Shown here piece by piece: positions 47,136 through 56,374 of a DNA stretch of 58,589 bases (within the stretch, counting starts at the first letter, position 1; every line of letters starts with the position of its first letter). The stretch covers positions 1 to 58,589 of the forward strand of contig JAHJLV010000015.1 of assembly GCA_018821535.1 (NCBI GenBank). Direction: 5' to 3'. Both the position numbers and the translations under genes were made by a program. The stretch is from Pseudomonadota bacterium (lineage in GTDB: Bacteria > Desulfobacterota > Desulfobacteria > Desulfobacterales > Desulfobacteraceae). The notes under the pieces are model-generated. The model saw nothing but the letters and a program-made list of their open reading frames with translations. It did no database searches and was not told the DNA's origin.

Positions 47136-47460
47136 AGGGCTCCTTAATTTTAATAATATGTTGCAAAATCTTATTATATTGAACAGATTTGTCAATGACT
47201 AAACACGGTTTGAATAAACCACATGACCAGACAGGCTTTGCTGTATCATCCTGCATAGACACAACTGTATCATGTGTTCGGGTCAGGCCGGATTGATGCC
47301 GACGCCGGGCATGTATTTGTTTTTGCCGGGATAGAGCATCCACAAGGTGTGTCGTGGCTGTTAATTCATTGTCCGGTATCCGGGTTTGAATGCATTGGCA
47401 TGTCCTGTGCAATAAATTTGTGCAACAGGTAAAATTAAAAAAAAGGATAAGGAGACTCTT
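47136..47460. other. Intergenic region, no gene seen
   Basis: These 325 bases separate two divergent genes. I see no coding frame with a ribosome binding site, no RNA gene and no strong hairpin. Promoters of both genes should be here; the AAGGAG site of the HesB-like gene is at its end. Confidence 0.5.
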
Positions 47461-47754
47461 ATGATTGAAATAACAATGACAGAAAATGCAAAAATTGAGC
47501 TGTTTAAAATTCTGGAACTGAACAGGGCCGGTTCTGTCCGCATTATAGAGAGAGAATTTGGCTGAATTGCGCCCAAGCTGGGCATGGTTCTGGATGAATC
47601 AAGGCAAGGAGATGAAACCGTTCATGTGGACGGAATTGATTTTGTTTATGAAAAAAACAAAACCAATCTGTTTGATAAAACGCACATCGATTTTACAGAT
47701 TCCTGGTACGGGGAAGGGTTTGTTCTGTTTTCTCCCGCGTCTGAACCCGTGTAG
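47461..47754 (+). CDS. HesB/IscA-like selenoprotein candidate (in-frame TGA = Sec35)
   Basis: Reading through one TGA (47563-47565, codon 35) gives a complete 97-residue protein that starts at an ATG behind AAGGAG and ends at TAG. The sequence around the TGA, EREFG-(TGA)-IAPKLGMVLDE, matches the HesB/IscA family, where that codon normally encodes the first conserved Cys (GCxGPxLGMxLDE). HesB-like proteins are a known bacterial selenoprotein family with Sec at this place. Downstream, FVYEKNKTNLFDKTHIDFTDSW and GFVLFSP continue the fold. The usual C-terminal Cys pair is absent, so Sec would be the only redox residue. The alternative is a pseudogene with a Cys-to-stop change. Confidence 0.8.
47563..47583 (+). 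promoter_or_regulatory. Weak candidate for a selenocysteine insertion element
   Basis: Six bases past the TGA, GCCC and GGGC pair around an AAGCT loop. Bacterial SECIS hairpins lie just downstream of the UGA with a G in the loop, but the loop here is nearer the UGA than is usual, so the fold is uncertain. Confidence 0.3.
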
Positions 47755-47770
47755 GAAGGAATCTTGTAAA

Positions 47771-48787
47771 TCACTTGCAAATCAGCTGGTCCCAGGCCAG
47801 ATTCAGATCAAAGTTCGGATCTGAAATTTTATAGACCGCAAAAGGCGTGCTTTCTTCACAGCAGACAGCGCCTGTTTTGACAAGATAGTCAAGGGTTACG
47901 CTTATCCATCCGCTCAGGGTTTTGTACTGATAGGATTTTGTTTCAGGATAAAATATGCCAAACAGTTCGTTAAACGCAATTCCCTTGTTTCCGGCTTTTT
48001 GTACCAGACCCAGGATTTGTTCTGTACGGTCTTTTCTATGATCAATGGCACTGCTGATCCGCTCATGGGGATTTTCAACAGGGCTGCCGTGCGAAGGCAG
48101 AATCCGTTTGATATCGGGCAGGGTTAAAACAAATGCCAGGCTTTTGACATACGCCGCAAGATCTGATTTGGGCGGGCCCAGCCAGGAGGTGATGCTTCTC
48201 AGTATCAGATCCCCGCCAAGCAGGATGCCCTGTTTTTCATTGTACAGAACAATATCGTCAGTATCATGGCCTGGCAGATGAAAAACCTGCCACACAGTAT
48301 CATCCACCATGAAGATATCCCTGTCTTTAATAATCTTTATATTGTCCGGCACAAACTGGACACAAAGCAGCGGAATATGCAGTTTGCCAAATCTGGGGGA
48401 AAAGAAACGGCGGGTGCGGGTTGAATCTGTTGTTGAAAAAGATTCAAGATAGGTTTTCTGGCTGCTGATTTTGGGTAATTGTTTTTTGATTGCCAGAATC
48501 TGCAGCCCGCAGTTTTTCTGAAGGTTTCTCAAACCGGAAAAATGATCCCAGTGTCCATGGCTTGTCATGGCATATTTGATGGAACATGACCTGCCTCTGG
48601 AGTTCATCAGTCCGGTAATGTCTTTGATCGCCGTATCCATTTGCTTCATGCATTTTTTTGTTCCAAACCCGGAATCAAATACAATGCCGTTTTTTCCGGC
48701 TACCACAAATACATTGACTGAAAATTTATATCTTTTAAACCCGATGGTCTGCTTTATGATAAAAATATTGGGCGCAATTTCTTCCAT
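47771..48787 (-). CDS. Metallo-beta-lactamase-fold hydrolase
   Basis: The 338-residue protein has the metal-binding motif HGHWDH at residues 77-82, a third ligand His in the FHLPGHDTDDIVLY segment (the usual GHTPGH place), and LGGDLIL with ILPSHGSPV near the C-terminal ligands. The last ~90 residues form the winged-helix-like tail of the LACTB2/thiolesterase-type MBL proteins. The reaction is probably thioester or ester hydrolysis. It is the last of a run of minus-strand genes. Confidence 0.85.
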   Translation of the reverse strand: MEEIAPNIFIIKQTIGFKRYKFSVNVFVVAGKNGIVFDSGFGTKKCMKQMDTAIKDITGLMNSRGRSCSIKYAMTSHGHWDHFSGLRNLQKNCGLQILAIKKQLPKISSQKTYLESFSTTDSTRTRRFFSPRFGKLHIPLLCVQFVPDNIKIIKDRDIFMVDDTVWQVFHLPGHDTDDIVLYNEKQGILLGGDLILRSITSWLGPPKSDLAAYVKSLAFVLTLPDIKRILPSHGSPVENPHERISSAIDHRKDRTEQILGLVQKAGNKGIAFNELFGIFYPETKSYQYKTLSGWISVTLDYLVKTGAVCCEESTPFAVYKISDPNFDLNLAWDQLICK

Positions 48788-48820
48788 TTTGTTTATTTTT
48801 TCCTGACTGTGAAGCGATGA

Positions 48821-49651
48821 TTATTGTGTGGAGGATTGAGGGGCATTCAGGGCCTTTACATCTGTAATCCAGGGTTCAAACCGATTCCCGAAGGCAAGGG
48901 ATACTTCAAACCGGGGGAATGACATGTCTTGTTTGTTTTGCTGGTACCGGGGTGTAAGTGCATCAAATATCGGCCGATATTTGAGCGGAACATAGATATT
49001 TGTTGTAAGGATTTTCGATATATACCCGGATATTTTCTGACTGTTTTCAGAGGCATTAAATACAGTGCTTATTAGTCCTTTGGCAATGATAAACTGAGAG
49101 CGGTCTTTATATTTGAGTCTCAGCCTGTCAGCATCCAGTCCTGCATCCATTGCAAAAAGTCTGGTGTTTTGATGTCGCTCCTGTTCCAATTGTTCCTTTG
49201 CATATTTTAAATCATTGCGTAAGTTTTTATTCTCCGGATTCAATTTAAGGGAATTTTCTGCTTCTTTGAGTTTTAATTTGGCTTTTTCCAAGGACTGTTT
49301 ATACAGTTTGCCATCATACTCAAGCACGATAAAGACTTGTTTGGAAATGTTTTTTTGGCTTAAATCAAACCCCAGCGCTTCTAATTTTTCAGAGTCAAGC
49401 CAGGCAGGAGAATTCCACCGATAAGATGATGTAAGGTCTTCGGGTACTCTCCATTCAAGCTGTAAGGCAAGCCCGCTGTTCTCTTCATGCATTCGATAGG
49501 GCAGTGCAAGTTCTCTTTGTGTCAGCGTTGCATGTGCCTCGGGTTTTCCGGATCTGTTGGCAGCCACGCCCCAAAGAACAATGATATTGGTTGCTGCAAA
49601 GAGTATAAAAGCGGATATAAAAAGGATGCGGGATGATAAATATTTTTTCAA
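48821..49651 (-). CDS. DUF4824-like membrane-anchored protein
   Basis: The 276-residue protein has one N-terminal membrane helix (ILFISAFILFAATNIIVLWGV) and an outside domain with LQLEWRVP and repeated Lys/Glu/Leu heptads in the middle (coiled coil, about 120-165). I believe it is the DUF4824 family, which accompanies DUF2157 proteins; no function is known. The ATG overlaps the stop of the upstream DUF2157-like gene. Confidence 0.65.
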   Translation of the reverse strand: MKKYLSSRILFISAFILFAATNIIVLWGVAANRSGKPEAHATLTQRELALPYRMHEENSGLALQLEWRVPEDLTSSYRWNSPAWLDSEKLEALGFDLSQKNISKQVFIVLEYDGKLYKQSLEKAKLKLKEAENSLKLNPENKNLRNDLKYAKEQLEQERHQNTRLFAMDAGLDADRLRLKYKDRSQFIIAKGLISTVFNASENSQKISGYISKILTTNIYVPLKYRPIFDALTPRYQQNKQDMSFPRFEVSLAFGNRFEPWITDVKALNAPQSSTQ

Positions 49652-50727
49652 TTTGACACCTCCTGCATGTTTTTTAAACCTGCATGCCTAAGCCGTTTGA
49701 ATATCAGCAGTATCAATATGGCGGTCAGGCTGATGACCAGAAAGAAAAGATATTTGGGCATCCAGTCCCACCACCAGTCGTAGAATTTTGTATATAAAAA
49801 AATGGTGAAAAAAATATTGCCGGTATTTACCACTTCAGGCCAGCTTTTTTTTATGCCCAGCCAGATGGCCCCGGCACTGAACATAAATCCTGCCACCTGA
49901 TATATGTTTTCAATGGCGCTGCGGGAAAGATTTAAATAACTGATGGCTCCCCAGTTGGAAAGAATCAGTACCGGAATAAAAAACAGCAGCATTGCAAACA
50001 CCCGGTAGATGACAGCAAAGCCGGAGAATTGATTATGGGGCACAAACGGGACTGCAAATAAAATGAATGCTGCAGGGAAAAAATTTTCAGGCCGCTCACC
50101 AAAATTGATCCAGTAACATCCGCTCCATGTGCCTGTTTTGGCAGATAAAAAAGCGGCCATGCATATGATGCCTGCAGCAAGTAAAATACGGGCGTCAGAC
50201 GCATATGCCAAAAGGAAGGCGAAAATTGCCCAGACAAGAAAGGCGTTTGGCGAGGGCGTAATATTAAAGATCTGACCGAACATGGACAGATTCAGGACAA
50301 AACAGGCAAAACTGACCATGCCGAAAAGCTTTGAGAAATATCCGGTTTTTTCTTTGAACGAGACAACCATGGTGGCAGCCAGGCTGACAAGGGGTGCGCT
50401 GATGAGTATAAACACCTGTGTGGCAGTGGAAAAGCCTCCCCAGAACTGATAAAAAAGGAAAAACACGCTGGCAGCCAAACCGATTGCCCCCAGAAAAGAA
50501 GCGATTTTCATTCCAAGGCTGAATTGTTTTTCACGCCGGCCGGTATCAATGTCAAATTCTGTTGACAGCGTTTTGATCAGGTTCCCATGGTAGCCTGAGA
50601 CGGCAGATCGCTGAGCGTCATCAAGGGATAAGATCTTTTCTTTTTCAACGATATCCAGTTCAGCCTGAAAATATCGGATCTGATCCACTCTTTTCTGGGC
50701 ATCAAGTTTTGATTTCACTGACATCAT
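49648..50727 (-). CDS. DUF2157-like multi-pass membrane protein
   Basis: The 359-residue protein has a ~85-residue soluble N-terminus (helices, includes LDAQKRVDQIRYFQAELD) and about ten hydrophobic helices. This layout is that of DUF2157 proteins. It overlaps the downstream DUF4824-like gene by four bases (ATGA). An AAGGAT site precedes the start. Function unknown; the pair probably forms a membrane complex. Confidence 0.68.
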   Translation of the reverse strand: MMSVKSKLDAQKRVDQIRYFQAELDIVEKEKILSLDDAQRSAVSGYHGNLIKTLSTEFDIDTGRREKQFSLGMKIASFLGAIGLAASVFFLFYQFWGGFSTATQVFILISAPLVSLAATMVVSFKEKTGYFSKLFGMVSFACFVLNLSMFGQIFNITPSPNAFLVWAIFAFLLAYASDARILLAAGIICMAAFLSAKTGTWSGCYWINFGERPENFFPAAFILFAVPFVPHNQFSGFAVIYRVFAMLLFFIPVLILSNWGAISYLNLSRSAIENIYQVAGFMFSAGAIWLGIKKSWPEVVNTGNIFFTIFLYTKFYDWWWDWMPKYLFFLVISLTAILILLIFKRLRHAGLKNMQEVSN

Positions 50728-50788
50728 TTATCCTTTTTTTTGAGCGCTTTAAATCTTTTGTGCATCTGGCAGAAAAACTGCGCCGAGC

Positions 50789-51412
50789 TCATATTGTCTG
50801 TCTGGACTTTTGTATATATGCAATGATGATCAGTATGGAAACCAGCACTAAAAAAGTCAACCCGGAAATGACGATTATAAATTTTACAAAGGCACACCAC
50901 CACGCTATGCCGGGCAAAAGGGTGCTGGCAGATCCTCGAAGCAAATCCAGAAGCGCCCAGTTTTCAACAGCATCAAACAGGCCCGCAGGGATTTGAGCCC
51001 AGGACAGCACAAGGCCGGTTTGAACCCGTAATTTGTGGTTCGGATGGAAATGAGTGGCGGCAAGTGCACAGCCAATGCTGATAGCGATCGGATAAAAAAT
51101 CAGGAACAGATAATCCAGCCCCAGATGAAAGCCGGCCAGAATTCTGCCTGATTCTCCCCATCCATTGATGATATCTTTTGCAACGGCAAGGGTGCCTGAG
51201 AATTCAAATGACACAATTCCATAGGGGGCAGCACTGGTTTTAAGATTCTGGTCAAGAAAACTGAGCACACACATAACAGTGACTGTGCCAGCCAGTGTAA
51301 TAAAGAATATGATCTTTTCCTGCCGGGGCAAAAGCCAGCAAAAAGGATGAAAAATCGTATTCCCTGTGCTATCTGAGTTTTTCAAGTGCCAACCCGGCTT
51401 CACAATACGCAA
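50789..51412 (-). CDS. Four-helix membrane protein of unknown function
   Basis: The 207-residue frame has four to five hydrophobic helices (IIFFITLAGTVTVMCVLSF, LFLIFYPIAISIGCALAA, VLSWAQIPAGLFDAVENWALL, FIIVISGLTFLVLVSILIIIAYI) and conserved-looking GLDYLFLIFYP and FDAVEN. The start shown is TTG. An AGGAG site lies at proper distance from an ATG in another frame that gives only a 15-residue leader, so either the TTG is used or the small leader couples translation. Confidence 0.65.
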   Translation of the reverse strand: MRIVKPGWHLKNSDSTGNTIFHPFCWLLPRQEKIIFFITLAGTVTVMCVLSFLDQNLKTSAAPYGIVSFEFSGTLAVAKDIINGWGESGRILAGFHLGLDYLFLIFYPIAISIGCALAATHFHPNHKLRVQTGLVLSWAQIPAGLFDAVENWALLDLLRGSASTLLPGIAWWCAFVKFIIVISGLTFLVLVSILIIIAYIQKSRQTI

Positions 51413-51466
51413 TCATAATGTCTCCTTTTTTGATGATGAAACCCATCCAAAAATTGGGGTTTTAAT

Positions 51467-52744
51467 CTATAATCTTTGGATCAGATATATAAATACCGGC
51501 AGCTGACTTTCTTTTTTCAGCTGATAAAACCGGGGAAGCAGTTCTCTTTTTTTAGGACTGTCTTTCAGCGGAGATAAATAAACAGCGCCTTTTGATTTTT
51601 TTTCTGTGTTTATATTTTTCAGAAGATCAGCCAGAGAAGTATCATGGTCACTGGATAAATGATCTCCTGCAATGAAATTCCCCGTGATTTCTATGTTGTC
51701 AAAGGCGGCATTTATCTGGATCATTTTTGTAAAGGCCTGTTTTACCTGTTCCGGTTTAACAGGTTTTCCAATATCCGAAAGCGTCTTTTCATCGACAGAT
51801 TCGAACCCGATATTGATATACGTATAAAAGGGCAGTTGGTTTAATTGATCAAACACGGTTTGTCCTGAATTTAACAGAGAGCTGATGCTGCCAAACAGAT
51901 ATAAAAAGGGTTTCCGGGCTGCCCGTATTCTGAATCCAAAGGCGTCATATGCTTTTTTTGCAGCAAAACAGATCAGATCCTGACCTGCGGCCAGACCATC
52001 ATGGTTTCCAAGAAAAAGCCCGTGGTAATTGACGATATCGGCGTTGAAATGATCTTTTAAATCTGCAATCTGCTTCAGGATATTTTCTTCGGATCGCTTT
52101 TGAAATTTTTGATCGGATTTAATACAGCAGAATTTACACTGGTACAGACATCCATCTGCCAGGGTCACCGGAATGATATCATAATCCACATGGCGCGTGT
52201 CAGGCGGAAGGACTGAAATCCGGGTGCCGATGATTTTGTTTAATTTTTTTGCGCGCTGATGAAGTGTCTGGTCATCATTTGCCAGGATTTTTTCAATAAG
52301 TCCTTTTGCATGCGGATACAGCCCTTTTTCATTTGCCATATACAGATTGCCGAACAATTGGGACCATTCGCCCATGGCATTCATAACAACCGGGTTGGAA
52401 GCATAGTTGATTTTCCACACCGGATTGCTGTCATAGGGTAAACAGGGCAGATAATATTCACCCATCCAGGACACAATACCATCGCTGCCGCTTTTATCGC
52501 CGACAGTGTAATAAACCCAGTCATTTCCGGATGTCCGTTTGAACTGTTCAGCCGGATGGGGCCAGTCCGGTGTAAGTCCGCGAATGAATTTGATTTCGCC
52601 ATTCAGATTAAAGCAGAATTCAAAGTTCCGGGTTTTTATTTGGGAATATCTGCCGGATCTGAGCGGAAAACTCTGTTTGAGTAATCTGTCAGGGCCGCTT
52701 TTTTCAACACTGATCATCAAGGGTTGTTGCGGTAAAAAATTCAT
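51467..52744 (-). CDS. Radical SAM protein
   Basis: The 425-residue protein has the radical SAM cluster motif CLYQCKFC (Cys199, 203, 206) preceded by a ~190-residue N-terminal region rarely seen in this superfamily, with the EFCFNLNGEIKFIRG and WMGEYYLP segments. After the motif come GLFLGNHDGLAAGQD and the HemN/Elp3-like YTYINIGFESVDE. It should cleave S-adenosylmethionine to start a radical reaction on an unknown substrate. The gene has a weak ribosome binding site and lies 52 bases after the Fe-S operon. Confidence 0.85.
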   Translation of the reverse strand: MNFLPQQPLMISVEKSGPDRLLKQSFPLRSGRYSQIKTRNFEFCFNLNGEIKFIRGLTPDWPHPAEQFKRTSGNDWVYYTVGDKSGSDGIVSWMGEYYLPCLPYDSNPVWKINYASNPVVMNAMGEWSQLFGNLYMANEKGLYPHAKGLIEKILANDDQTLHQRAKKLNKIIGTRISVLPPDTRHVDYDIIPVTLADGCLYQCKFCCIKSDQKFQKRSEENILKQIADLKDHFNADIVNYHGLFLGNHDGLAAGQDLICFAAKKAYDAFGFRIRAARKPFLYLFGSISSLLNSGQTVFDQLNQLPFYTYINIGFESVDEKTLSDIGKPVKPEQVKQAFTKMIQINAAFDNIEITGNFIAGDHLSSDHDTSLADLLKNINTEKKSKGAVYLSPLKDSPKKRELLPRFYQLKKESQLPVFIYLIQRL

Positions 52745-52796
52745 CTAAAAATTCCGAGTCAAAGTTTTTTTATCTCTTTTATATCACTCCTTTATA

Positions 52797-53960
52797 TCAT
52801 TCTGGGAAAAAAATCTCCGAGATATCTTTGACTATAATTTCTGATCCTTCTGATGCCGCAGCATCCTCAAGCATCATCAGGCAGTTGGGGCAGGCAACAG
52901 CCAGAACATCTGCCCGGGTATCCACAGCTTCCCGGATTCTTATTCTTGCAGGACTTTCATCGCTGCCGCCTAAAAAATCTGTATAAAAATTGCCGGCACC
53001 GCCGCCGCAGCATAAGGCCCCTTTTCTGTTTCTGGCCATTTCATTGAAAGTCATGCCTTTAAAGGACTGGATGATTTTTCTGGGGGCATCATATTCCTTG
53101 TTCCAGCGGCCAAGAAAGCATGGATCATGAAAGGTGATGCTGATTCCAGAAGTGTCAGGCACTTTCAGTTTTCCGTTTTTGATCAGACCGGCAAGGATCT
53201 GGGTGTAGTGATACACCTGATATTGGCCGCCGAAATCCGGATATTTGTTTTTAAAGACATTATAGGAATGCGGAGATAGGGTGATGATATTTTTAACCCC
53301 GAGTTTGGAGAATTTCTGAATATTTTTTTGAGCCAGATACTCAAGCAACCCGTCTTCTCCCAGCATGTCCACTTCATTGCCGTCGCTGATTTCATCAGTT
53401 CCCAGAATTCCGAAGGACACGCCTGCACTCATGAGCAGTCTGGCCGTGGCTCTGGCGGCTTTCTGCGCTCTGGGGTCAAAGCTGCCGTCACATCCCACAT
53501 AATATAGATAATCGTGTCCATTGTATGCCGGGATATCCAGATCTTCCATCCAGTCTGCTCTTTTTTTTGCTGAAATGCCGTAAGGATTTCCATAAAGCTG
53601 GGTATTTTCCAGAAAATCCTTGACCGGTTTGGGTATTTTTCCAATCTTGATCAATTCTGTTTTGGCGGCAACCACCATGTTCACCAGATCATCACTGAAC
53701 GTGTGCGGGCATTTTTCCACACAGTTTTTGCACGAGGTGCATGAGTATATGATTTTTGTCAGGTGTTCAGACCATTGGATATCCCCGTTGACCCAGGCCC
53801 GGATCAGCCACAGACGGCCTCCGGAGGAAAAACTTTCCATCCGGTATCTGGCATAGGACGGGCAGTTGGTCACATCATCCCAGTCCGTAGGGAATTTACA
53901 GTATCCGCATCGAAAACACCGGTGGATAATATCGTTATATTTATATTCTGAAAGTGTCAT
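52797..53960 (-). CDS. CCG-domain Fe-S oxidoreductase (GlpC/HdrD-like)
   Basis: The 387-residue protein has N-terminal ferredoxin-type Cys sets (CFRCGYC and CTSCKNCVEKCPH), then a CCG domain set (DPCFLGRWNKEYDAPR, ALCCGGGAGNF, ACPNCLMML), as in the Fe-S subunits of glycolate or lactate oxidases and heterodisulfide reductase. It should take electrons from the flavoprotein encoded immediately upstream; the genes overlap by four bases. No membrane segment is seen. Confidence 0.87.
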   Translation of the reverse strand: MTLSEYKYNDIIHRCFRCGYCKFPTDWDDVTNCPSYARYRMESFSSGGRLWLIRAWVNGDIQWSEHLTKIIYSCTSCKNCVEKCPHTFSDDLVNMVVAAKTELIKIGKIPKPVKDFLENTQLYGNPYGISAKKRADWMEDLDIPAYNGHDYLYYVGCDGSFDPRAQKAARATARLLMSAGVSFGILGTDEISDGNEVDMLGEDGLLEYLAQKNIQKFSKLGVKNIITLSPHSYNVFKNKYPDFGGQYQVYHYTQILAGLIKNGKLKVPDTSGISITFHDPCFLGRWNKEYDAPRKIIQSFKGMTFNEMARNRKGALCCGGGAGNFYTDFLGGSDESPARIRIREAVDTRADVLAVACPNCLMMLEDAAASEGSEIIVKDISEIFFPE

Positions 53961-55318
53961 CTGTTCACCTCCCAGTTTCCAGGATTCATTATGCCATTGG
54001 GATCCAGCAGGGTTTTAATCTTGCCCATTAATTCCAGGGTATTTTTGTTCATGCGGTCCATCATCAGTCTCTGGCCGTATACTGCAGGTTTCCAGATGGT
54101 TCCGTTTAAATTCATGACCAGATCATCGGTCTCATGCAAGGCTTGTCTGGCATGTTTTACCGTCTCTTCGTCCGCACGGTTAAACGCATAGGACCAGGAA
54201 AACATCATAGCGTGGGAGCAGCCGATGACTCGCCCCAGTATAGTATAAGGAATGTCATGCTGTTCACTGATCCGGGCACCCTGCCGGTAGCATTCCGGAT
54301 ACAGTGACACCGGTATGATGGCGCCCACATATTCAAAGCCGCCGCCTTTTTTCCAGTCAGAGGACTTGCTGACCTGGGGTCTTGGCCATTCGCCAGCCAG
54401 ATTGCCGATTCCTCCGGTGCCGCTGCGGATAAATTTTGACAGGGCCACATCAAACACCATATGGCGTTTGAATTCAATTTCTTCTTCATAGTCTCCGGCA
54501 ATATTGATGCTGATATGGTGGAGTTTGTTCATCAGCGGCGGAATTGCAGCGCTGGAGGAGATCAGATCCTCGGTCATTCCCAGATGGGTCAGTTCGTATA
54601 AAATTTCAGGAACCAGCTCCTCGTTTTCCACCACAAACAGATCATTATCCCGGAATTTTTTATTGGGAAACAGTTTTAATGACACCTTGGTGATAATGCC
54701 GGTGGTGCCGTTCCATCCTGAAAAAAATTTCAAGTCCGGAAGCGGCTGCATGGAATACCATCCAGACCCCACAGCACAGGACCCCAACTGGATCATTTCC
54801 CCTGTGGGCAGAATGACTTCCATACCGTTGACCATGTCTGAATTGAACCCGTATGGATGGGCCAGATCGCCCTGGCCGTGGATGGCCAGATTCCCGCCAA
54901 TGGTGGCAGCAGGAGGCGCTCCGGGTTCAGAATGCATCAGTCTGGGATAATGGTTGTGCAGATGTGCGGTGACCTTGCCGTTGGATATGCCGGCCTCCAC
55001 CACCATGTATCTGGATTCCGGGTTGACTTCAATGATTTTATCCAGCCGTTTTAAATCAATGATAATGCCGCCTTTTAATGGCAGGGCCAGTCCGGCCAGG
55101 GTCATCCCGCCCCCCAGAGGAACAATGGGGACTTTTTCTTCATTGGCCAGCAGAACAATTTTCTGGATTTCTTTGTCTGTTTTCGGGGCCACAACATATT
55201 CCGGCCACTGGGGCGGAGCTGTGCCCAGATCTTTTGAATAGGTGAATAATTCTTCCTGCCGGTTGGAGGCATAGTCTTCGCCGACAACAGCAATTAATTT
55301 ATTTAAAATTGAACTCAT
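53957..55318 (-). CDS. GlcD-like FAD-linked oxidase
   Basis: The 453-residue protein has an FAD_binding_4 domain (VVAPKTDKEIQKIV, VPLGGGMTLAGLALPLKGGIIIDLKRLD, GNLAIHGQGDLAHPYGFNSD) and the FAD-oxidase C-terminal domain ending LDPNGIMNPGNWEV. The family includes D-lactate and glycolate dehydrogenases; the acid used here is not shown. It lies between two Fe-S genes, 15 bases after the first, so it probably works as the flavin part of a three-subunit complex. Confidence 0.88.
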   Translation of the reverse strand: MSSILNKLIAVVGEDYASNRQEELFTYSKDLGTAPPQWPEYVVAPKTDKEIQKIVLLANEEKVPIVPLGGGMTLAGLALPLKGGIIIDLKRLDKIIEVNPESRYMVVEAGISNGKVTAHLHNHYPRLMHSEPGAPPAATIGGNLAIHGQGDLAHPYGFNSDMVNGMEVILPTGEMIQLGSCAVGSGWYSMQPLPDLKFFSGWNGTTGIITKVSLKLFPNKKFRDNDLFVVENEELVPEILYELTHLGMTEDLISSSAAIPPLMNKLHHISINIAGDYEEEIEFKRHMVFDVALSKFIRSGTGGIGNLAGEWPRPQVSKSSDWKKGGGFEYVGAIIPVSLYPECYRQGARISEQHDIPYTILGRVIGCSHAMMFSWSYAFNRADEETVKHARQALHETDDLVMNLNGTIWKPAVYGQRLMMDRMNKNTLELMGKIKTLLDPNGIMNPGNWEVNR

Positions 55319-55333
55319 GATTATCTCCTCAGG

Positions 55334-56374
55334 CTATTTGATTTTCTCGCCAATGGCGAGTCGGCAAAGATCGCTCATGAACAACGGCATGATCCCGGCT
55401 TTGCCCACCGCCTTGCCAATGGTTTCCATGCATGCCGGACAATTAAATACACAGATCTGAGCATTGGCATTTTTCATGTCGTCAATATTCAGTTTCTGAA
55501 TGTTGTCACAGTACTTGCGGCTGCCTTCTTTTTTCTGGGAAAAAATGGTGGACCCGCAGCACATGGCATTTTCATCCACATATTTACGCTTGCCTTCGGT
55601 GACGCCGATCAGATCAAATATTTTTGACACATAGGCATGCTTGTCCGAAGACAGCCGGGATGAGCAGGGGCGCTGATAGGCAACCGTATAATTCAACGGT
55701 TTTATTTCGTCCTTGAGCTCCAGCAGTCTGTTATACAGGTATTCAAACAGATGGATGGATTTAAACGGGACATCAATCCCGAAAGCCGAAGCATAAGAGG
55801 TATAGGTGCCATAGCATTCATCATGGAAGTGGATGATTTCAGTGGCCTTATGAGCCGCAATGGTCTGGATGGTTTTTTCCAGCCGGTCGTTGATGACCGA
55901 GGTTTTTCCGTAATGCAGGTACATCAGCTGGCAGAAATAATGAAACATTTTTCTCGGATCTTCCGACATGATGGGAAGCCCTTCAAAAAGCCGGCTTTTA
56001 ACCCGGCGGGTCAGGCTGCTGAAAACACCCATGTTTAATACAGGTCCGGACATTTCAGTGATGTCGGGGTCTCCGCGAAAGGGGATGCCGACCTGTATGC
56101 CTCTGGTGATAATCGGGTCCGGCAGCGGGAAGAGCTTGTGTTCTTCCTGCCGGGTGACAATCAGGTAAAACGGATGATTGCCGTTCGGGCAGTATTCTTC
56201 GCAGGCATAACAGGTAACACAGTCATGCAGGACAAAAGAATCCCGGTTCTTGATGATATTCTCCATCTGGATTTTTGCGGTGTCCAGGTCAATATTCATG
56301 TGCTGGCACTTAACCAGACAGTCATGGGTTTCGCAGGCAGCGCACATGTCTTCGTGAAATTTTAATGTGTACAT
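55334..56374 (-). CDS. Fe-S protein with two ferredoxin-type sites and CCG segment
   Basis: The 346-residue protein starts with CAACETHDCLVKC and CVTCYACEEYCPNGNHP, two [4Fe-4S]-type sets, and has a CCG segment (YQRPCSSRLSS, AMCCGSTIF, FNCPACMETIG). It is the first gene of the operon with the flavoprotein and the second CCG protein. It probably relays electrons between the flavoprotein and an unknown partner. GGGGG precedes the ATG. Confidence 0.86.
   Translation of the reverse strand: MYTLKFHEDMCAACETHDCLVKCQHMNIDLDTAKIQMENIIKNRDSFVLHDCVTCYACEEYCPNGNHPFYLIVTRQEEHKLFPLPDPIITRGIQVGIPFRGDPDITEMSGPVLNMGVFSSLTRRVKSRLFEGLPIMSEDPRKMFHYFCQLMYLHYGKTSVINDRLEKTIQTIAAHKATEIIHFHDECYGTYTSYASAFGIDVPFKSIHLFEYLYNRLLELKDEIKPLNYTVAYQRPCSSRLSSDKHAYVSKIFDLIGVTEGKRKYVDENAMCCGSTIFSQKKEGSRKYCDNIQKLNIDDMKNANAQICVFNCPACMETIGKAVGKAGIMPLFMSDLCRLAIGEKIK

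Noticed and set aside
47558..47824. Open frame starting inside the HesB-like gene
   Set aside because: It is in another frame of the read-through gene; the frame across the TGA gives the family sequence and a normal length.
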